A program made the translations under genes and the position numbers. Shown one piece after another: positions 44,685 to 57,000 of a stretch of 64,000 nt of DNA. Position 1 is the stretch's first letter, and the number at the start of each line of letters is the position of its first letter. The notes below the pieces were generated by a model, which saw only the letters and a program-made list of their open reading frames with translations, was not told where the DNA came from and made no database searches. The DNA is from Theodoxus fluviatilis. Lineage: Eukaryota > Mollusca > Gastropoda > Cycloneritida > Neritidae. The stretch covers positions 260,079 through 324,078 of the forward strand of contig JAWQFJ010001142.1 of the NCBI GenBank assembly GCA_034096865.1. The letters run 5' to 3'.

Positions 44685-46201
44685 CATGTACATGTACGTG
44701 TATGTATGTACGTGTATGTATGTACACGTATGTATGTACGTGTATGTATGTACGTGTATGTATGTACACGTATGTATGTACGTGTATGTATGTACGTGTA
44801 TGTATGTACACGTATGTATGTACGTGTATGTATGTACGTGTATGTATGTACGCGTATGTATGTACGCGTATGTATGTACGCGTATGTATGTACGCGTATG
44901 TATGTACGCGTATGTATGTACGCGTATGTATGTACGCGTATGTATGTACGCGTATGTATGTACGCGTATGTATGTACGCGTATGTATGTACGTGTATGTA
45001 TGTACGTGTATGTATGTACGTGTATGTATGTACGTGTATGTATGTACGTGTATGTATGTACGCGTATGTATGTACGCGTATGTATGTACGCGTATGTATG
45101 TACGCGTATGTATGTACGCGTATGTATGTACGCGTATGTATGTACGCGTATGTATGTACGCGTATGTATGTACGCGTATGTATGTACGCGTATGTATGTA
45201 CGCGTATGTATGTACGCGTATGTATGTACGCGTATGTATGTACGCGTATGTATGTACGCGTATGTATGTACGCGTATGTATGTATGTACGCGTATGTATG
45301 TACGCGTATGTATGTACGCGTATGTATGTACGCGTATGTATGTACGCGTATGTATGTACGCGTATGTATGTACGCGTATGTATGTACGCGTATGTATGTA
45401 CGCGTATGTATGTACGCGTATGTATGTACGCGTATGTATGTACGCGTATGTATGTACGCGTATGTATGTACGCGTATGTATGTACGCGTATGTATGTACG
45501 CGTATGTATGTACGCGTATGTATGTACGCGTATGTATGTACGCGTATGTATGTACGCGTATGTATGTACGCGTATGTATGTACGCGTATGTATGTACGCG
45601 TATGTATGTACGCGTATGTATGTACGCGTATGTATGTACGCGTATGTATGTACGCGTATGTATGTACGCGTATGTATGTACGCGTATGTATGTACGCGTA
45701 TGTATGTACGCGTATGTATGTACGCGTATGTATGTACGCGTATGTATGTACGCGTATGTATGTACGCGTATGTATGTACGTGTATGTATGTACGTGTATG
45801 TATGTACGTGTATGTATGTACGTGTATGTATGTACGTGTATGTATGTACGTGTATGTATGTACGTGTATGTATGTACGTGTATGTATGTACGTGTATGTA
45901 TGTACGTGTATGTATGTACGTGTATGTATGTACGTGTATGTATGTACGTGTATGTATGTACGTGTATGTATGTACGTGTATGTATGTACGTGTATGTATG
46001 TACGTGTATGTATGTACGTGTATGTATGTACGTGTATGTATGTACGTGTATGTATGTACGTGTATGTATGTACGTGTATGTATGTACGTGTATGTATGTA
46101 CGTGTATGTATGTACGTGTATGTATGTACGTGTATGTATGTACGTGTATGTATGTACGTGTATGTATGTACGTGTATGTATGTACGTGTATGTATGTGTA
46201 C
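44685..46201. repeat. 14-bp alternating purine-pyrimidine array (about 108 copies), Z-DNA prone
   Basis: Monomer acgcgtatgtatgt or acgtgtatgtatgt. Every step alternates purine and pyrimidine for 1.5 kb. The types lie in blocks: acgtgt with cacgta at 44685-44845, acgcgt to 44990, acgtgt to 45060, acgcgt to 45780, acgtgt to the end. One 18-bp unit lies near 45280. It ends about 30 bp from the exon 2 acceptor. Confidence 0.97.
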
Positions 46202-46269
46202 TGATCAAGCACAGCACATGGCTGGAGCCCCTGGCGGCTGGGTTTTCGGGACCTCGTCCAGTGGCTCTG

Positions 46270-46405
46270 CCAGGGCCAGCCCCAAGCATAGGGACACTGG
46301 GACAGGGCCAGCCCCAAGCATAGGGACACTGGGACAGGGTCAGCCCCAAGCATAGGGACACTGGGACAGGGTCAGCCCCAAGCATAGGGACACTGGGACA
46401 GGGCC
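46270..46405. repeat. 32-bp minisatellite (about 4 copies)
   Basis: Monomer gccagccccaagcataggga then cactgggacagg, with gcc/gtc variation. Confidence 0.95.
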
Positions 46406-46469
46406 AGATCATTCAGGTCACTTTTTGTTCAAACCATTTTGGACTATCCAATGAATGAATGAATGAAGA

Positions 46470-46650
46470 AGTGAACAGAATTATGGACTTTCTGCTTTTG
46501 TAGGCTATGCAAGTCCATTGATCACACAATCACTACAGCCAGTTAGAGAAAGATCAAGTCTTCATTTCCCCAGGCAGCTGCCTCTCATGAACGGCCTACG
46601 GAGACACATTGGGTCAAATCTTATCCTGGACCCACGGGGGGACCTGGACA
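46470..46650 (-). mobile_element. dispersed short element (copy C) with (AATG)n tail
   Basis: Aligns with 41390-41570: tttgtaggctatgcaagtcc, cacacaatcacta and ggacccacgggggg. The run aatgaatgaatga (46450-46464) sits at the end corresponding to the other copies' tetranucleotide tails. Confidence 0.55.
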
Positions 46651-47173
46651 ATCCACAGCCAAATGCAATAGCAGCGGCGAGCGGCAGCAGTAGAAGGTGG
46701 ACCAGTAGTGGGAGCAGAAGAATCAGGAGCAAAATCAGGAAATGACTTGAAATGTATTCGCGGGAAGGTGATGGTTGTGGAAGGGACACCCATTGTTTGC
46801 AAGGCACAGCACGGCTGCAGCAGAATCCTCTCAAGCCATCATGCCTTATGCTCACGTTCACCAGGGCACACATGCATTTGCATACACTTGTAGCACAAAA
46901 CCACATTAATATGTGCATGCACGTGTGTGCACCTACACACTCCTATACACCATACACAACCCTCCCCATCCCCAAACACACACACACATGAGCACACACA
47001 TGCACACACATGCACACACACACACACACTGTTCACAAACATATGTTGTTCACACATGTTCACACATATGTTCACACACATGTGAACACACACACAGAGA
47101 GACCAGTCAATCTCCAGAAGATGTATAATTGTGCAAAAAACAAACAAGGGAAGGAGGGAGGGTGAAAGAAGGA
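46651..47173. other. unique sequence with CA-rich tract
   Basis: Contains an imperfect CA/CATG-rich tract at about 46970-47095. Otherwise no recognised feature. Confidence 0.4.
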
Positions 47174-48206
47174 ACAAGAAGGGCAAAGCCCATACGACTC
47201 ACATGCTTGACCTTGACCTTTACATGACCTCGACCTTTACATGACGGTGACCTTCAAGGTCAAGGTCAAACAACTAAACCTACACTAAGAACTGCTTTAC
47301 ACATTTTTCCTACCAAAATACATGTCACCTTGACCCAAGGTCAAGGTCATCCAAGGTCATGCAACACAAAGCTGTTAATTCAAGACATAGGAAGCACAAT
47401 GGTGCTTATTGGCACTTTCTACCATGAGATATGGTCACTTTTAGTGGTTCACTACCCCATTTTGGTCACATTTCATAAGAGTTAAAGTGACCTTGACCTT
47501 GATGATATGTGACCAAATGTGTCTCATGATGAAAGTGTAACATGTGTACTACAATGTTATGAAGTTTGGAAGAGTTATCTTCCATAGTTCAGGGTCAAGG
47601 TCACTTCAAAATATGTATACAATCCAACTTTAAAGAGCTCCTGTGACCTTGACCTTGAAGCAAGTCTAAAACACGGTGAGGTTTTGATGGCCGCGTATAA
47701 TACAAAACAAATACAAAACATTAGAAGGTAAAACAACGCAAATTTTCGGCTAAAAAGCCTTCATCAGGCGCACAATTAAAACTTACTGGAGGGCGGACAA
47801 AAGTAGAATGAAAGCGAGTCTGTCAGTGGGTTCAGCATACATGAAGCAAGGTCAATCAAACTGGTATCAAAAGATAGGGATTACTTTGCCCTATATACCA
47901 TATATAGGTGAGGTATCCAATCTCAAAAACTTAAGAGAAAATTGGGAAAATGTGAAAAATGGCTGTTTTTAAGACAACATTTATGGCCCCTGCGACCTTG
48001 ACCTTGAAGCAAGGACAAGTCACTATGTATGTTTTTTGAGGCCTTGTCATCATACACCATCATGCCACATTAAGTGTTGATAGACTTAATAGTGTCTGAG
48101 AAAAATCCAACGTTAAAGTTTTTCACGGCCGCCCGGCTGCCCGGCCGCCCGGACGGACGGCACGGGTGAGTACATAGACTCACTTTTGCTTCGCATGTGA
48201 GTCAAA
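47174..48206 (-). mobile_element. Helentron-associated-type (HINE-like) element, copy 4, with nested insertion
   Basis: More diverged than copies 2 and 3, with small deletions, so probably older. It keeps the start acaagaagggcaaagccc and the terminal GACTCAC...GTGAGTC hairpin. It is interrupted at 47665-47841 by a 177-bp Penelope-like fragment flanked by a 9-bp duplication. Confidence 0.6.
47665..47841 (-). mobile_element. Penelope-like element fragment with hammerhead-like core, inserted in HINE-like copy 4
   Basis: A 177-bp insert flanked by tgaagcaag on both sides (47656-47664 and 47842-47850). On the minus strand it contains CTGATGA (47761-47767), a GGCT/AGCC hairpin with a T loop, and GAAA (47744-47747): the CUGAUGA - helix II - GAAA order of hammerhead ribozymes. 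Penelope-like elements are known to carry minimal hammerheads near their termini. The cleavage-site helix could not be fixed by eye. Confidence 0.6.
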
Positions 48207-48999
48207 CACAAAAGAAGGGAAGGCACAGCAATGGAGTGAGGTAAGGGGGGCATGCTAGAAACAGTGAGCATTGGGGATAGATACCTGCACCAATGTTTGA
48301 TACTTGTACCAAATAACATTTTTACAGCATTTCAACTTGATCCCCTATAAATTTTTCATACATGTGCCACTGAAAAGGTATCTGACATATCCCAAGGGAA
48401 TGCTTTCCATAAATGTTGCTTTGAATTTCTGCCATCATCTCCCCTCCAGTAACGTGACAACAATGAATCCCAACTATACAGGCTCATTTTGCAGTCAGAC
48501 AATGCAGCAACAGATATGGTGCAGCTAGTAACACATTAATAATGGAACCCTGTCAAATGCCAGGGCATTTGCACTGCAAAAACTCAAGTTACAGGGCCAT
48601 CTTTGTGAACCAAACCCATAGGAGACAATATGCAAAACAACCAGAAATGTAAGACGCATCTGATAAGTCCATTCAGGATAATGTATGTTGCAATTATGTG
48701 AAAATAAACCTGAAATTATTAGGCACACAAAAAGTTGTGGTTACTGCCAAAGAAAGACAGAAATGAAAGGTAAACAATTATCTACACGCTGTCCCATCTT
48801 CCTTGCCCCATGGTTACTGTGGAAATCTACAAAGTTAAAGATAGTTTTGAGTGAAAGAAATTTTCATTAATGTTACTGTATTACTGTAAACATGACATTT
48901 CTATGTGCATTCTCATTTTAGCCTCCTCCTAAAAAATATTTCTTAAAGTTCAGGCATAGTTACTTACTCTGCTTGTTGTGGTTATTGTTACCTTAACTA
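48207..48999. other. unique sequence upstream of gene, no feature
   Basis: AT-rich unique DNA. No host exon, promoter or repeat could be supported, although a CDKL5 5' UTR exon should lie somewhere to the right of 44655. Confidence 0.4.
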
Positions 49000-49001
49000 C
49001 A

Positions 49002-49049
<48 letters not shown>

Positions 49050-49056
49050 GTGCGTG

Positions 49057-49088
<32 letters not shown>

Positions 49089-49199
49089 TGCGTGTGTGTG
49101 TGTGTATGTCTGTCTGTCTGTGTGTGTGTATGTGTATGTGTGTGTGTGTGCATGCGTGTGTGTGTGTGTGTGTGTCTGTCTGTCTGTGTGTGTGTGTAT

Positions 49200-49262
<63 letters not shown>
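49000..49262. repeat. (TG)n compound microsatellite
   Basis: TG repeats interrupted by GCGT, CTGT and TATG blocks, in two similar halves. Confidence 0.95.
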
Positions 49263-49263
<1 letters not shown>

Positions 49264-49562
49264 TTAGTGTGCCATAACCTGAAAAAAGCCTCCAATTGAG
49301 ACAATATTGCAAGCCTGATCCAGAAATGCATTAAATGCATCTCATTCTCCTACCCAATATCATTAAACTGCAGCCCTGAAAAAAAGCACAAGAGGTTTAT
49401 TTATAAACACTAGTTTAAAGACCATCTTAGGAGACAAGCCAGAATTGCTTTAAACACATCTCATTCTCCTATCCAAGCAGACAAACATTTCACCCTGTAC
49501 AACTGCCCTGTCTGAATGCACAAGTCACAATGTGACAGTATACTAGTTCTGTCCAGAAATTA

Positions 49563-49604
49563 GGGGAGGGGGGGGGGGGGAGGGAGGGGGGGGGGGGGGG
49601 AGGG
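49563..49604. repeat. poly-G tract
   Basis: Several runs of 5-10 or more G separated by single A. It could form a G-quadruplex, and run length is probably uncertain in the assembly. Confidence 0.85.
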
Positions 49605-50339
49605 GCGCGCAAAAGTGCCTGTTCATTCAAAGCTGGCAAATTGTTCCTCACCTAAAACACTTGTCTTACTCTGTTAAAGAAGTCATTTGAGAGTTTTCAT
49701 TCGCATTGAATTAATTTTTTTCCTTCCAGAATCCAGTTTTTACATTTACTCGTTTGCAGACAAGGCTATCAGATTACAAGTTGATTGTTACACTGCACAC
49801 TAGAAATTGCATGGCAAAAAAACTCACACACTTCAGCCAGTTTTCTATCAACACCTTCTGCCCAGGACTAACTTTACTACAGCTTATTAATAACTTTTCC
49901 ATTCAGTGCAGCAGATCAGGTAAACTTGGACTTGGGGGTTGAAAACCCTGGATAGCTACCTCAAGCCTTCTAGGGGTTATCAAATGTTTGCCAACGCCTT
50001 ACCCCATGTGGAGTAGTAGCGCCCTTTCAACCACAGTCCTGCAATAAATTTCCACAGCCCACTGGGGCCGTATTGCATTACGGTGACCCTGGATTTGCAG
50101 TAGAGCTAGACACACATTTCACAAGGGTAATCAATGCTTGTCACAGTGTGAAAAACTCTGCCTTGGTCAGAAATGGCAACAGTGCAGGTCGTCGTGTTTT
50201 GGGGTTTACCCCCGAGTACAGATTGCTAGATGATAAAAAATTTCAGAGCCCCACATGTTATGTTCCTGTGATTTTCTATGTCACTCAATGTAAAGCACAT
50301 ACATTGACTCAATGGTAATGATAGCAGTAGCAGAATTAG
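49605..50339. other. unique sequence, no feature
   Basis: Mixed-composition DNA before the 60-bp array. No gene recognised. Confidence 0.4.
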
Positions 50340-53300
50340 TAGAAATGGTAGCAGTAGTAGTAAAAAAATGGAAGCAGTAGGAGCAGTAGTCATGGTTGCA
50401 GTAGCAGCAGAAGTAGGAATGGTAGCAGTGGCAGCAGAAGTAGGAATGGTAGCAGTGGCAGCAGAAGTAGGAATGGTAGCAGTGGCAGAAGTAGTGATAA
50501 TGGTAGCAGTAGCATCAGCAGTAAGAGTGGTAGCAGTAGTAGCAGTAGTAAGAATAATAGCAGTAAGAACAGTAGTAGTAATGGTAGCAGTAGCGACATA
50601 GGTAGGAATGGTAGCAGTAGCAGCAGTATTGGTAACAGTAGCAGCAGCAGTACGAGCACTAGTAGGAGTGGTAGCAGTAGCAGAAGTAGTAAGAAAATGG
50701 TACCAGTAGGAGCAGTAGTGATGGTTGCAGTAGCAGCAGCAGCAGTAGGAGCACTAGTAGGAGCGGTAGCAGTAGCAGCAGTAGTAAGAATGGTAACAGT
50801 AGCAGCAGTAGTGGTAACAGTAGCAGCAGTAGTGGTAACAGTAGCAGCAGCAGTAGAAGCACTAGTAGGAGTGGTAGCAGTAGCAGAAGTAGTAAGAATG
50901 GTAGCAGTAGCAGTAGTAGTAAGAAAATGGTACCAGTAGGAGCAGTAGTGATGGTTGCAGTAGCAGCAGCAGCAGTAGGAGCACTAGTAGGAGTGGTAGC
51001 AGTAGCAGCAGTAGTGGTAACAGTAGCAGCAGTAGTGGCAACAGTAGCAGCAGTAGTGGTAACAGTAGCAGCAGCAGTAGGAGCACTAGTAGGAGTGGTA
51101 GCAGTAGCAGAAGTAGTGGTAACAGTAGCAGTAGTAGTAAGAATGGTAGCAGTAGCAGTAGTAGTAAGAAAATGGTACCAGTAGGAGCAGTAGTGATGGT
51201 TGCAGTAGCAGCAGCAGCAGTAGGAGCACTAGTAGGAGTGGTAGCAGTAGCAGCAGTAGTAAGAATGGTAACAGTAGCAGCAGTAGTGGTAACAGTAGCA
51301 GCAGCAGTAGGAGCACTAGTAGGAGTGGTAGCAGTAGCAGCAGTAGTAAGAATGGTAACAGTAGCAGCAGTAGTGGTAACAGTAGCAGTAGAAGCAGTAG
51401 TAATGGTAGCAGTAGCAGCAGTAGTAAGAATGGTAACAGTAGCAGCAGTAGTGGCAACAGTAGCAGCAGTAGTGGCAACAGTAGCAGCAGTAGGAGCACT
51501 AGTAGGAGTGGTAGCAGTAGCAGCAGTAGTAAGAATGGTAACAGTAGCAGCAGTAGTGGTAACAGTAGCAGTAGAAGCAGTAGTAATGGTAGCAGTAGCA
51601 GCAGTAGTAAGAATGGTAACAGTAGCAGCAGTAGTGGTAACAGTAGCAGTAGAAGCAGTGGTAATGGTAGCAGTAGCAGCAGTAGTAAGAATGGTAACAG
51701 TAGCAGCAGTAGTGGCAACAGTAGCAGCAGTAGTGGCTACAGTAGCAGCAGTAGGAGCACTAGTAGGAGTGGTAGCAGTAGCAGCAGTAGTAAGAATGGT
51801 AACAGTAGCAGCAGTAGTGGCAACAGTAGCAGCAGAAGCAGTAGCACTAGTAGGAGTGGTAGCAGTAGCAGCAGTAGTGGTAACAGTAGCAGTAGCAGTA
51901 GGAGCACTAGTAGGAGTGGTAGCAGTAGCAGCAGTAGTGGTAACAGCAGCAGCAGCAGTAGGAGCACTAGTAGGAGTGGTAGCAGTAGCAGCAGTAGTAA
52001 GAATGGTAACAGTAGCAGCAGTAGTGGCAACAGTAGCAGCAGAAGCAGTAGCACTAGTAGGAGTGGTAGCAGTAGCAGCAGTAGTGGTAACAGTAGCAGT
52101 AGCAGTAGGAGCACTAGTAGGAGTGGTAGCAGTAGCAGCAGTAGTGGTAACAGTAGCAGCAGCAGTAGGAGCACTAGTAGGAGTGGTAGCAGTAGCAGCA
52201 GTAGTGGTAACAGTAGCAGCAGCAGTAGGAGCACTAGTAGGAGTGGTAGCAGTAGCAGCAGTAGTGGTAACAGTAGCAGCAGCAGTAGGAGCACTAGTAG
52301 GAGTGGTAGCAGTAGCAGCAGTAGTGGTAACAGTAGCAGCAGCAGTAGGAGCACTAGTAGGAGTGGTAGCAGTAGCAGCAGTAGTGGTAACAGTAGCAGT
52401 AGCAGTAGGAGCACTAGTAGGAGTGGTAGCAGTAGCAGCAGTAGTGGTAACAGTAGCAGCAGCAGTAGGAGCACTAGTAGGAGTGGTAGCAGTAGCAGCA
52501 GTAGTGGTAACAGTAGCAGCAGCAGTAGGAGCACTAGTAGGAGTGGTAGCAGTAGCAGCAGTAGTGGTAACAGTAGCAGTAGCAGTAGGAGCACTAGTAG
52601 GAGTGGTAGCAGTAGCAGCAGTAGTGGTAACAGTAGCAGCAGCAGTAGGAGCACTAGTAGGAGTGGTAGCAGTAGCAGCAGTAGTGGTAACAGCAGCAGC
52701 AGCAGTAGGAGCACTAGTAGGAATGGTAACAGTAGCAGCAGTAGTGGCAACAGTAGCAGTAGAAGCAGTAGCACTAGTAGGAGTGGTAGCAGTAGCAGCA
52801 GTAGTGGTAACAGTAGCAGTAACAGTAGGAGCACTAGTAGGAGTGGTAGCAGTAGCAGCAGTAGTGGTAACAGTAGCAGCAGTAGGAGCACTAGTAGGAG
52901 TGGTAGCAGTAGCAGCAGTAGTAAGAATGGTAACAGTAGCAGCAGTAGTGGAGCAACTAGTAGGAGTGGTAGCAGTAGCAGCAGTAGTAGTAGTAATGGT
53001 AGCAGTAGCAGCAGTAGTGGTAACAGTAGCAGTAGCAGTAGGAGCACTAGTAGGAGTGGTAGCAGTAGCAGCAGTAGTGGTAACAGTAGCAGTAGCAGTA
53101 GGAGCACTAGTAGGAGTGGTAGCAGTAGCAGCAGTAGTGGTAACAGTAGCAGCAGCAGTAGGAGCACTAGTAGGAGTGGTAGCAGTAGCAGCAGTAGTGG
53201 TAACAGCAGCAGCAGCAGTAGGAGCACTAGTAGGAATGGTAACAGTAGCAGCAGTAGTGGCAACAGTAGCAGAAGAAGCAGTAGCACTAGTAGGAGTGGT

Positions 53301-53578
53301 AGCAGTAGCAGCAGTAGTGGTAACAGTAGCAGTAGCAGTAGGAGCACTAGTAGGAGTGGTAGCAGTAGCAGCAGTAGTGGTAACAGTAGCAGCAGCAGTA
53401 GGAGCACTAGTAGGAGTGGTAGCAGTAGCAGCAGTAGTGGCAACAGTAGCAGTAGAAGCAGTAGCACTAGTAGGAGTGATAGCAGTAGCAGCAGTAGTAA
53501 GAATGGTAACAGTAGCAGCAGCAGTAGGAGCACTAGTCAGGAGTGTCAGCACAAGATTAGAGGAATAGGATAGAAGCA
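50340..53578. repeat. 60-bp satellite array of AGT/AGC trinucleotide-like words
   Basis: A low-complexity GTAGCA zone (50340-50700) passes into a 60-bp repeat: gtagtggtaacagtagcagc, agcagtaggagcactagtag, gagtggtagcagtagcagca. It is near perfect over 52080-52680. Units with gtaagaatg or shortened forms alternate elsewhere. About 50 copies. All long Val/Ala or Leu frames here are artefacts of a repeat whose length is a multiple of 3. Confidence 0.97.
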
Positions 53579-53978
53579 GCAGTAGCAAAACCGGAGTGGT
53601 AACTCAGCAGCAGCAGTAATGAGCACCCACCAGCATAAGAATGCGTAACAGTACAGCAGCGAAGTATCATAGAAATAAGTAAGAAAGTAAGCAACAGTAG
53701 CAGAACGAAGCAGGAACTCAAGAGCACTAAGCTACGAGAGTGGAGGACAGTGAGAATAGCACAGCAGCCTCCCAGTGCAGAGAATACAAACCAGATAGCT
53801 CATTAGTGAGAAGCAGTAGCCACTAAGTCAAGAGAGCCTAAGAGATGGACGCAACAGTGCAAGATACATAAGCAAGTAGTAAGAACGTGAAGAGCCAATA
53901 GCCCTACGCCAATGGTAAACGTTGAAAGCAGAGCAGCAGTAAGCGGCAAAGCACAGTAGGAGTGGTAGCAGTAGCAGC
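53579..53978. other. error-rich continuation of the 60-bp array
   Basis: The words gcagcagtag, gtaacag and gagcac persist but are riddled with single-base insertions and deletions, right up to the N gap. This looks like uncorrected long-read sequence rather than biological decay, because the adjacent array is nearly perfect. Confidence 0.65.
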
Positions 53979-54000
53979 NNNNNNNNNNNNNNNNNNNNNN
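53979..54000. other. assembly gap (22 N)
   Basis: A run of 22 N at the junction between the 60-bp array and the 15-bp array. The true distance is unknown. Confidence 0.99.
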
Positions 54001-57000
54001 TGACAGTAGTAGCAGTTACAGTAGTAGCAGTGATAGTAGTAGCAGTTACAGTAGTAGCAGTGATAGTAGTAGCAGTGATAGTAGTAAGTGATAGTAGTAG
54101 CAGTGATAGTAGTAGCAGTTACAGTAGTAGCAGTGATAGTAGTAGCAGTGATAGTAGTAGCAGTGATAGTAGTAGCAGTGATAGTAGTAGCAGTGATAGT
54201 AGTAGCAGTGATAGTAGTAGCAGTTACAGTAGATGCAGTGATAGCAGTAGCAGTTACAGTAGTAGCAGTTACAGTAGTAGCAGTTACAGTAGTAGCAGTG
54301 ATAGTAGTAGCAGTTACAGTAGTAGCAGTGATAGTAGTAGCAGTTACAGTAGTAGCAGTTACAGTAGTAGCAGTGATAGTAGTAGCAGTGATAGTAGTAG
54401 CAGAGATAGTAGTAGCAGTGATAGTAGTAGCAGCAATAGTAGTAGCAGTGATAGTAGTAGCAGTTACAGTAGTAGCAGTGATAGTAGTAGCAGTTACAGT
54501 AGTAGCAGTTACAGTAGTAGCAGTGATAGTAGTAGCAGTTACAGTAGTAGCAGTGATAGCAGTAGCAGTTACAGTAGTAGCAGTTACAGTAGTAGCAGTT
54601 ACAGTAGTAGCAGTGATAGCAGTAGCAGTTACAGTAGTAGCAGTGACAGTAGTAGCAGTTACAGTAGTAGCAGTGATAGTAGTAGCAGTTACAGTAGTAG
54701 CAGTGATAGTAGTAGCAGTGATAGTAGTAGCAGTGATAGTAGTAGCAGTGATAGTAGTAGCAGTTACAGTAGTAGCAGTGATAGTAGTAGCAGTGATAGT
54801 AGTAGCAGTGATAGTAGTAGCAGTGATTGTAGTAGCAGTGACAGTAGTAGCAGTGACAGTAGTAGCAGTGACAGTAGTAGCAGTGACAGTAGTAGCAGTT
54901 ACAGTAGTAGCAGTGATAGTAGTAGCAGAGATAGTAGTAGCAGTTACAGTAGTAGCAGTGATAGTAGTAGCAGTGACAGTAGTAGCAGTTACAGTAGTAG
55001 CAGTGATAGTAGTAGCAGTTACAGTAGTAGCAGTGATAGTAGTAGCAGTTACAGTAGTAGCAGTGATAGTAGTAGCAGTGATAGTAGTAGCAGTGACAGT
55101 AGTAGCAGTGACAGTAGTAGCAGTGATAGTAGTAGCAGTTACAGTAGTAGCAGTGATAGTAGTAGCAGTTACAGTAGTAGCAGTGATAGTAGTAGCAGTG
55201 ATAGTAGTAGCAGTGATAGTAGTAGCAGTAATAGTAGTAGCAGTGATAGTAGTAGCAGTGATAGCAGTAGCAGTTACAGTAGTAGCAGTTACAGTAGTAG
55301 CAGTTACAGTAGTAGCAGTGATAGTAGTAGCAGTTACAGTAGTAGCAGTGATAGTAGTAGCAGTTACAGTAGTAGCAGTGATAGTAGTAGCAGAGATAGT
55401 AGTAGCAGTGATAGTAGTAGCAGTGATAGTAGTAGCAGTGATAGTAGTAGCAGTGACAGTAGTAGCATTGACAGAAGCAGTGACAGTAGTAGCAGTGATA
55501 GTAGTAGCAGTGACAGTAGTAGCAGTGATAGTAGTAGCAGTGACAGTAGTAGCAGTGATAGTAGTAGCAGTGATAGTAGTAGCAGTGATAGTAGTAGCAG
55601 TGATAGTAGTAGCAGTTACAGTAGTAGCAGTTACAGTAGTAGCAGTGATAGTAGTAGCACTGACAGTAGTAGCAGTGACAGTAGTAGCAGTGATAGTAGT
55701 AGCAGTGATAGTAGTACCAGTGATAGTAGTAGCAGTGATAGTAGTAGCATTGACAGAAGCAGTGATAGTTGTAGCAGTGATAGTAGTAGCAGTGATAGTA
55801 GTAGCAGTGACAGTAGTAGCAGTGATAGTAGTAGCAGTGATAGTAGTAGCAGTGATAGTAGTAGCAGTGATAGTAGTAGCAGTGATAGTAGTAGCAGTGA
55901 TAGTTGTAGCAGTAATAGTAGTAGCAGTGATAGTAGTAGCAGTGATAGTAGTAGCAGTGATAGTAGTAGCAGCGATAGTTGTAGCAGTGATAGTAGTAGC
56001 AGTGATAGTAGTAGCAGTGATAGCAGCAGCAGCAGCGATAGTAGTAGCAGTGATAGCAGTAGCAGTGATAGTAGTAGCAGTGATAGTTGTAGCATTGACA
56101 GAAGCAGTGATAGTTGTAGCAGTGATAGTAGTAGCAGTGATAGTAGTAGCAGTGATAGTAGTAGCAGTGATAGTAGTAGCAGCGATAGTAGTAGCAGTGA
56201 TAGTAGTAACATTGACAGAAGCAGTGATAGTTGTAGCAGTGATAGTAGTAGCAGTGATAGTAGTAGCAGTGATAGTTGTAGCAGTGATAGTAGTAGCAGC
56301 GATAGTAGTACCAGTGATAGTAGTAGCAGTGATAGTAGTAGCATTGACAGAAGCAGTGATAGTTGTAGCAGTGATAGTAGTAGCAGTGATAGTAGTAGCA
56401 GTGACAGTAGTAGCAGTGATAGTAGTAGCAGTGATAGTAGTAGCAGTGATAGTAGTAGCAGTGATAGTTGTAGCAGTGATAGTAGTAGCAGTGATAGTAG
56501 TAGCAGTGATAGCAGTAGCAGTGATAGTAGTAGCAGTGATAGTAGTAGCAGTGATAGTTGTAGCAGTAATAGTAGTAGCAGTGATAGTAGTAGCAGTGAT
56601 AGTAGTAGCAGTGATAGTAGTAGCAGTGATAGTTGTAGCAGTAATAGTAGTAGCAGTGACAGTAGTAGCAGTGATAGTTGTAGCATTGACAGAAGCAGTG
56701 ATAGTAGTAGCAGTGACAGTAGTAGCATTGACAGAAGCAGTGATAGTTGTAGCAGTGCTAGTAGTAGCAGTGATAGTTGTAGCAGTGATAGTTGTAGCAG
56801 TGATAGTTGTAGCAGTAATAGTAGTAGCAGTGATAGTAGTAGCAGTGATAGTAGTAGCAGTGATAGTAGTAGCATTCATAGTAGTAGCAGTGATAGTTGT
56901 AGCAGTAATAGTAGTAGCAGCAATAGTAGTAGCAGTGATAGTAGCAGTGATAGTAGTAGCAGTGATAGTTGTAGCAGTGATAGTAGTAGCAGTGATAGTT

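Noticed and set aside
44610..46412. Long Tyr/Val/Cys or His/Thr/Tyr frames in the 14-bp array
   Set aside because: They arise from (TATG)n-like sequence with a period of 14 codons on both strands. No independent support for coding.
50862..53588. A 908-codon Thr/Ala-rich, mucin-like minus-strand frame
   Set aside because: It is the 60-bp array translated. Leu-rich and Val/Ala-rich frames of similar length overlap it.
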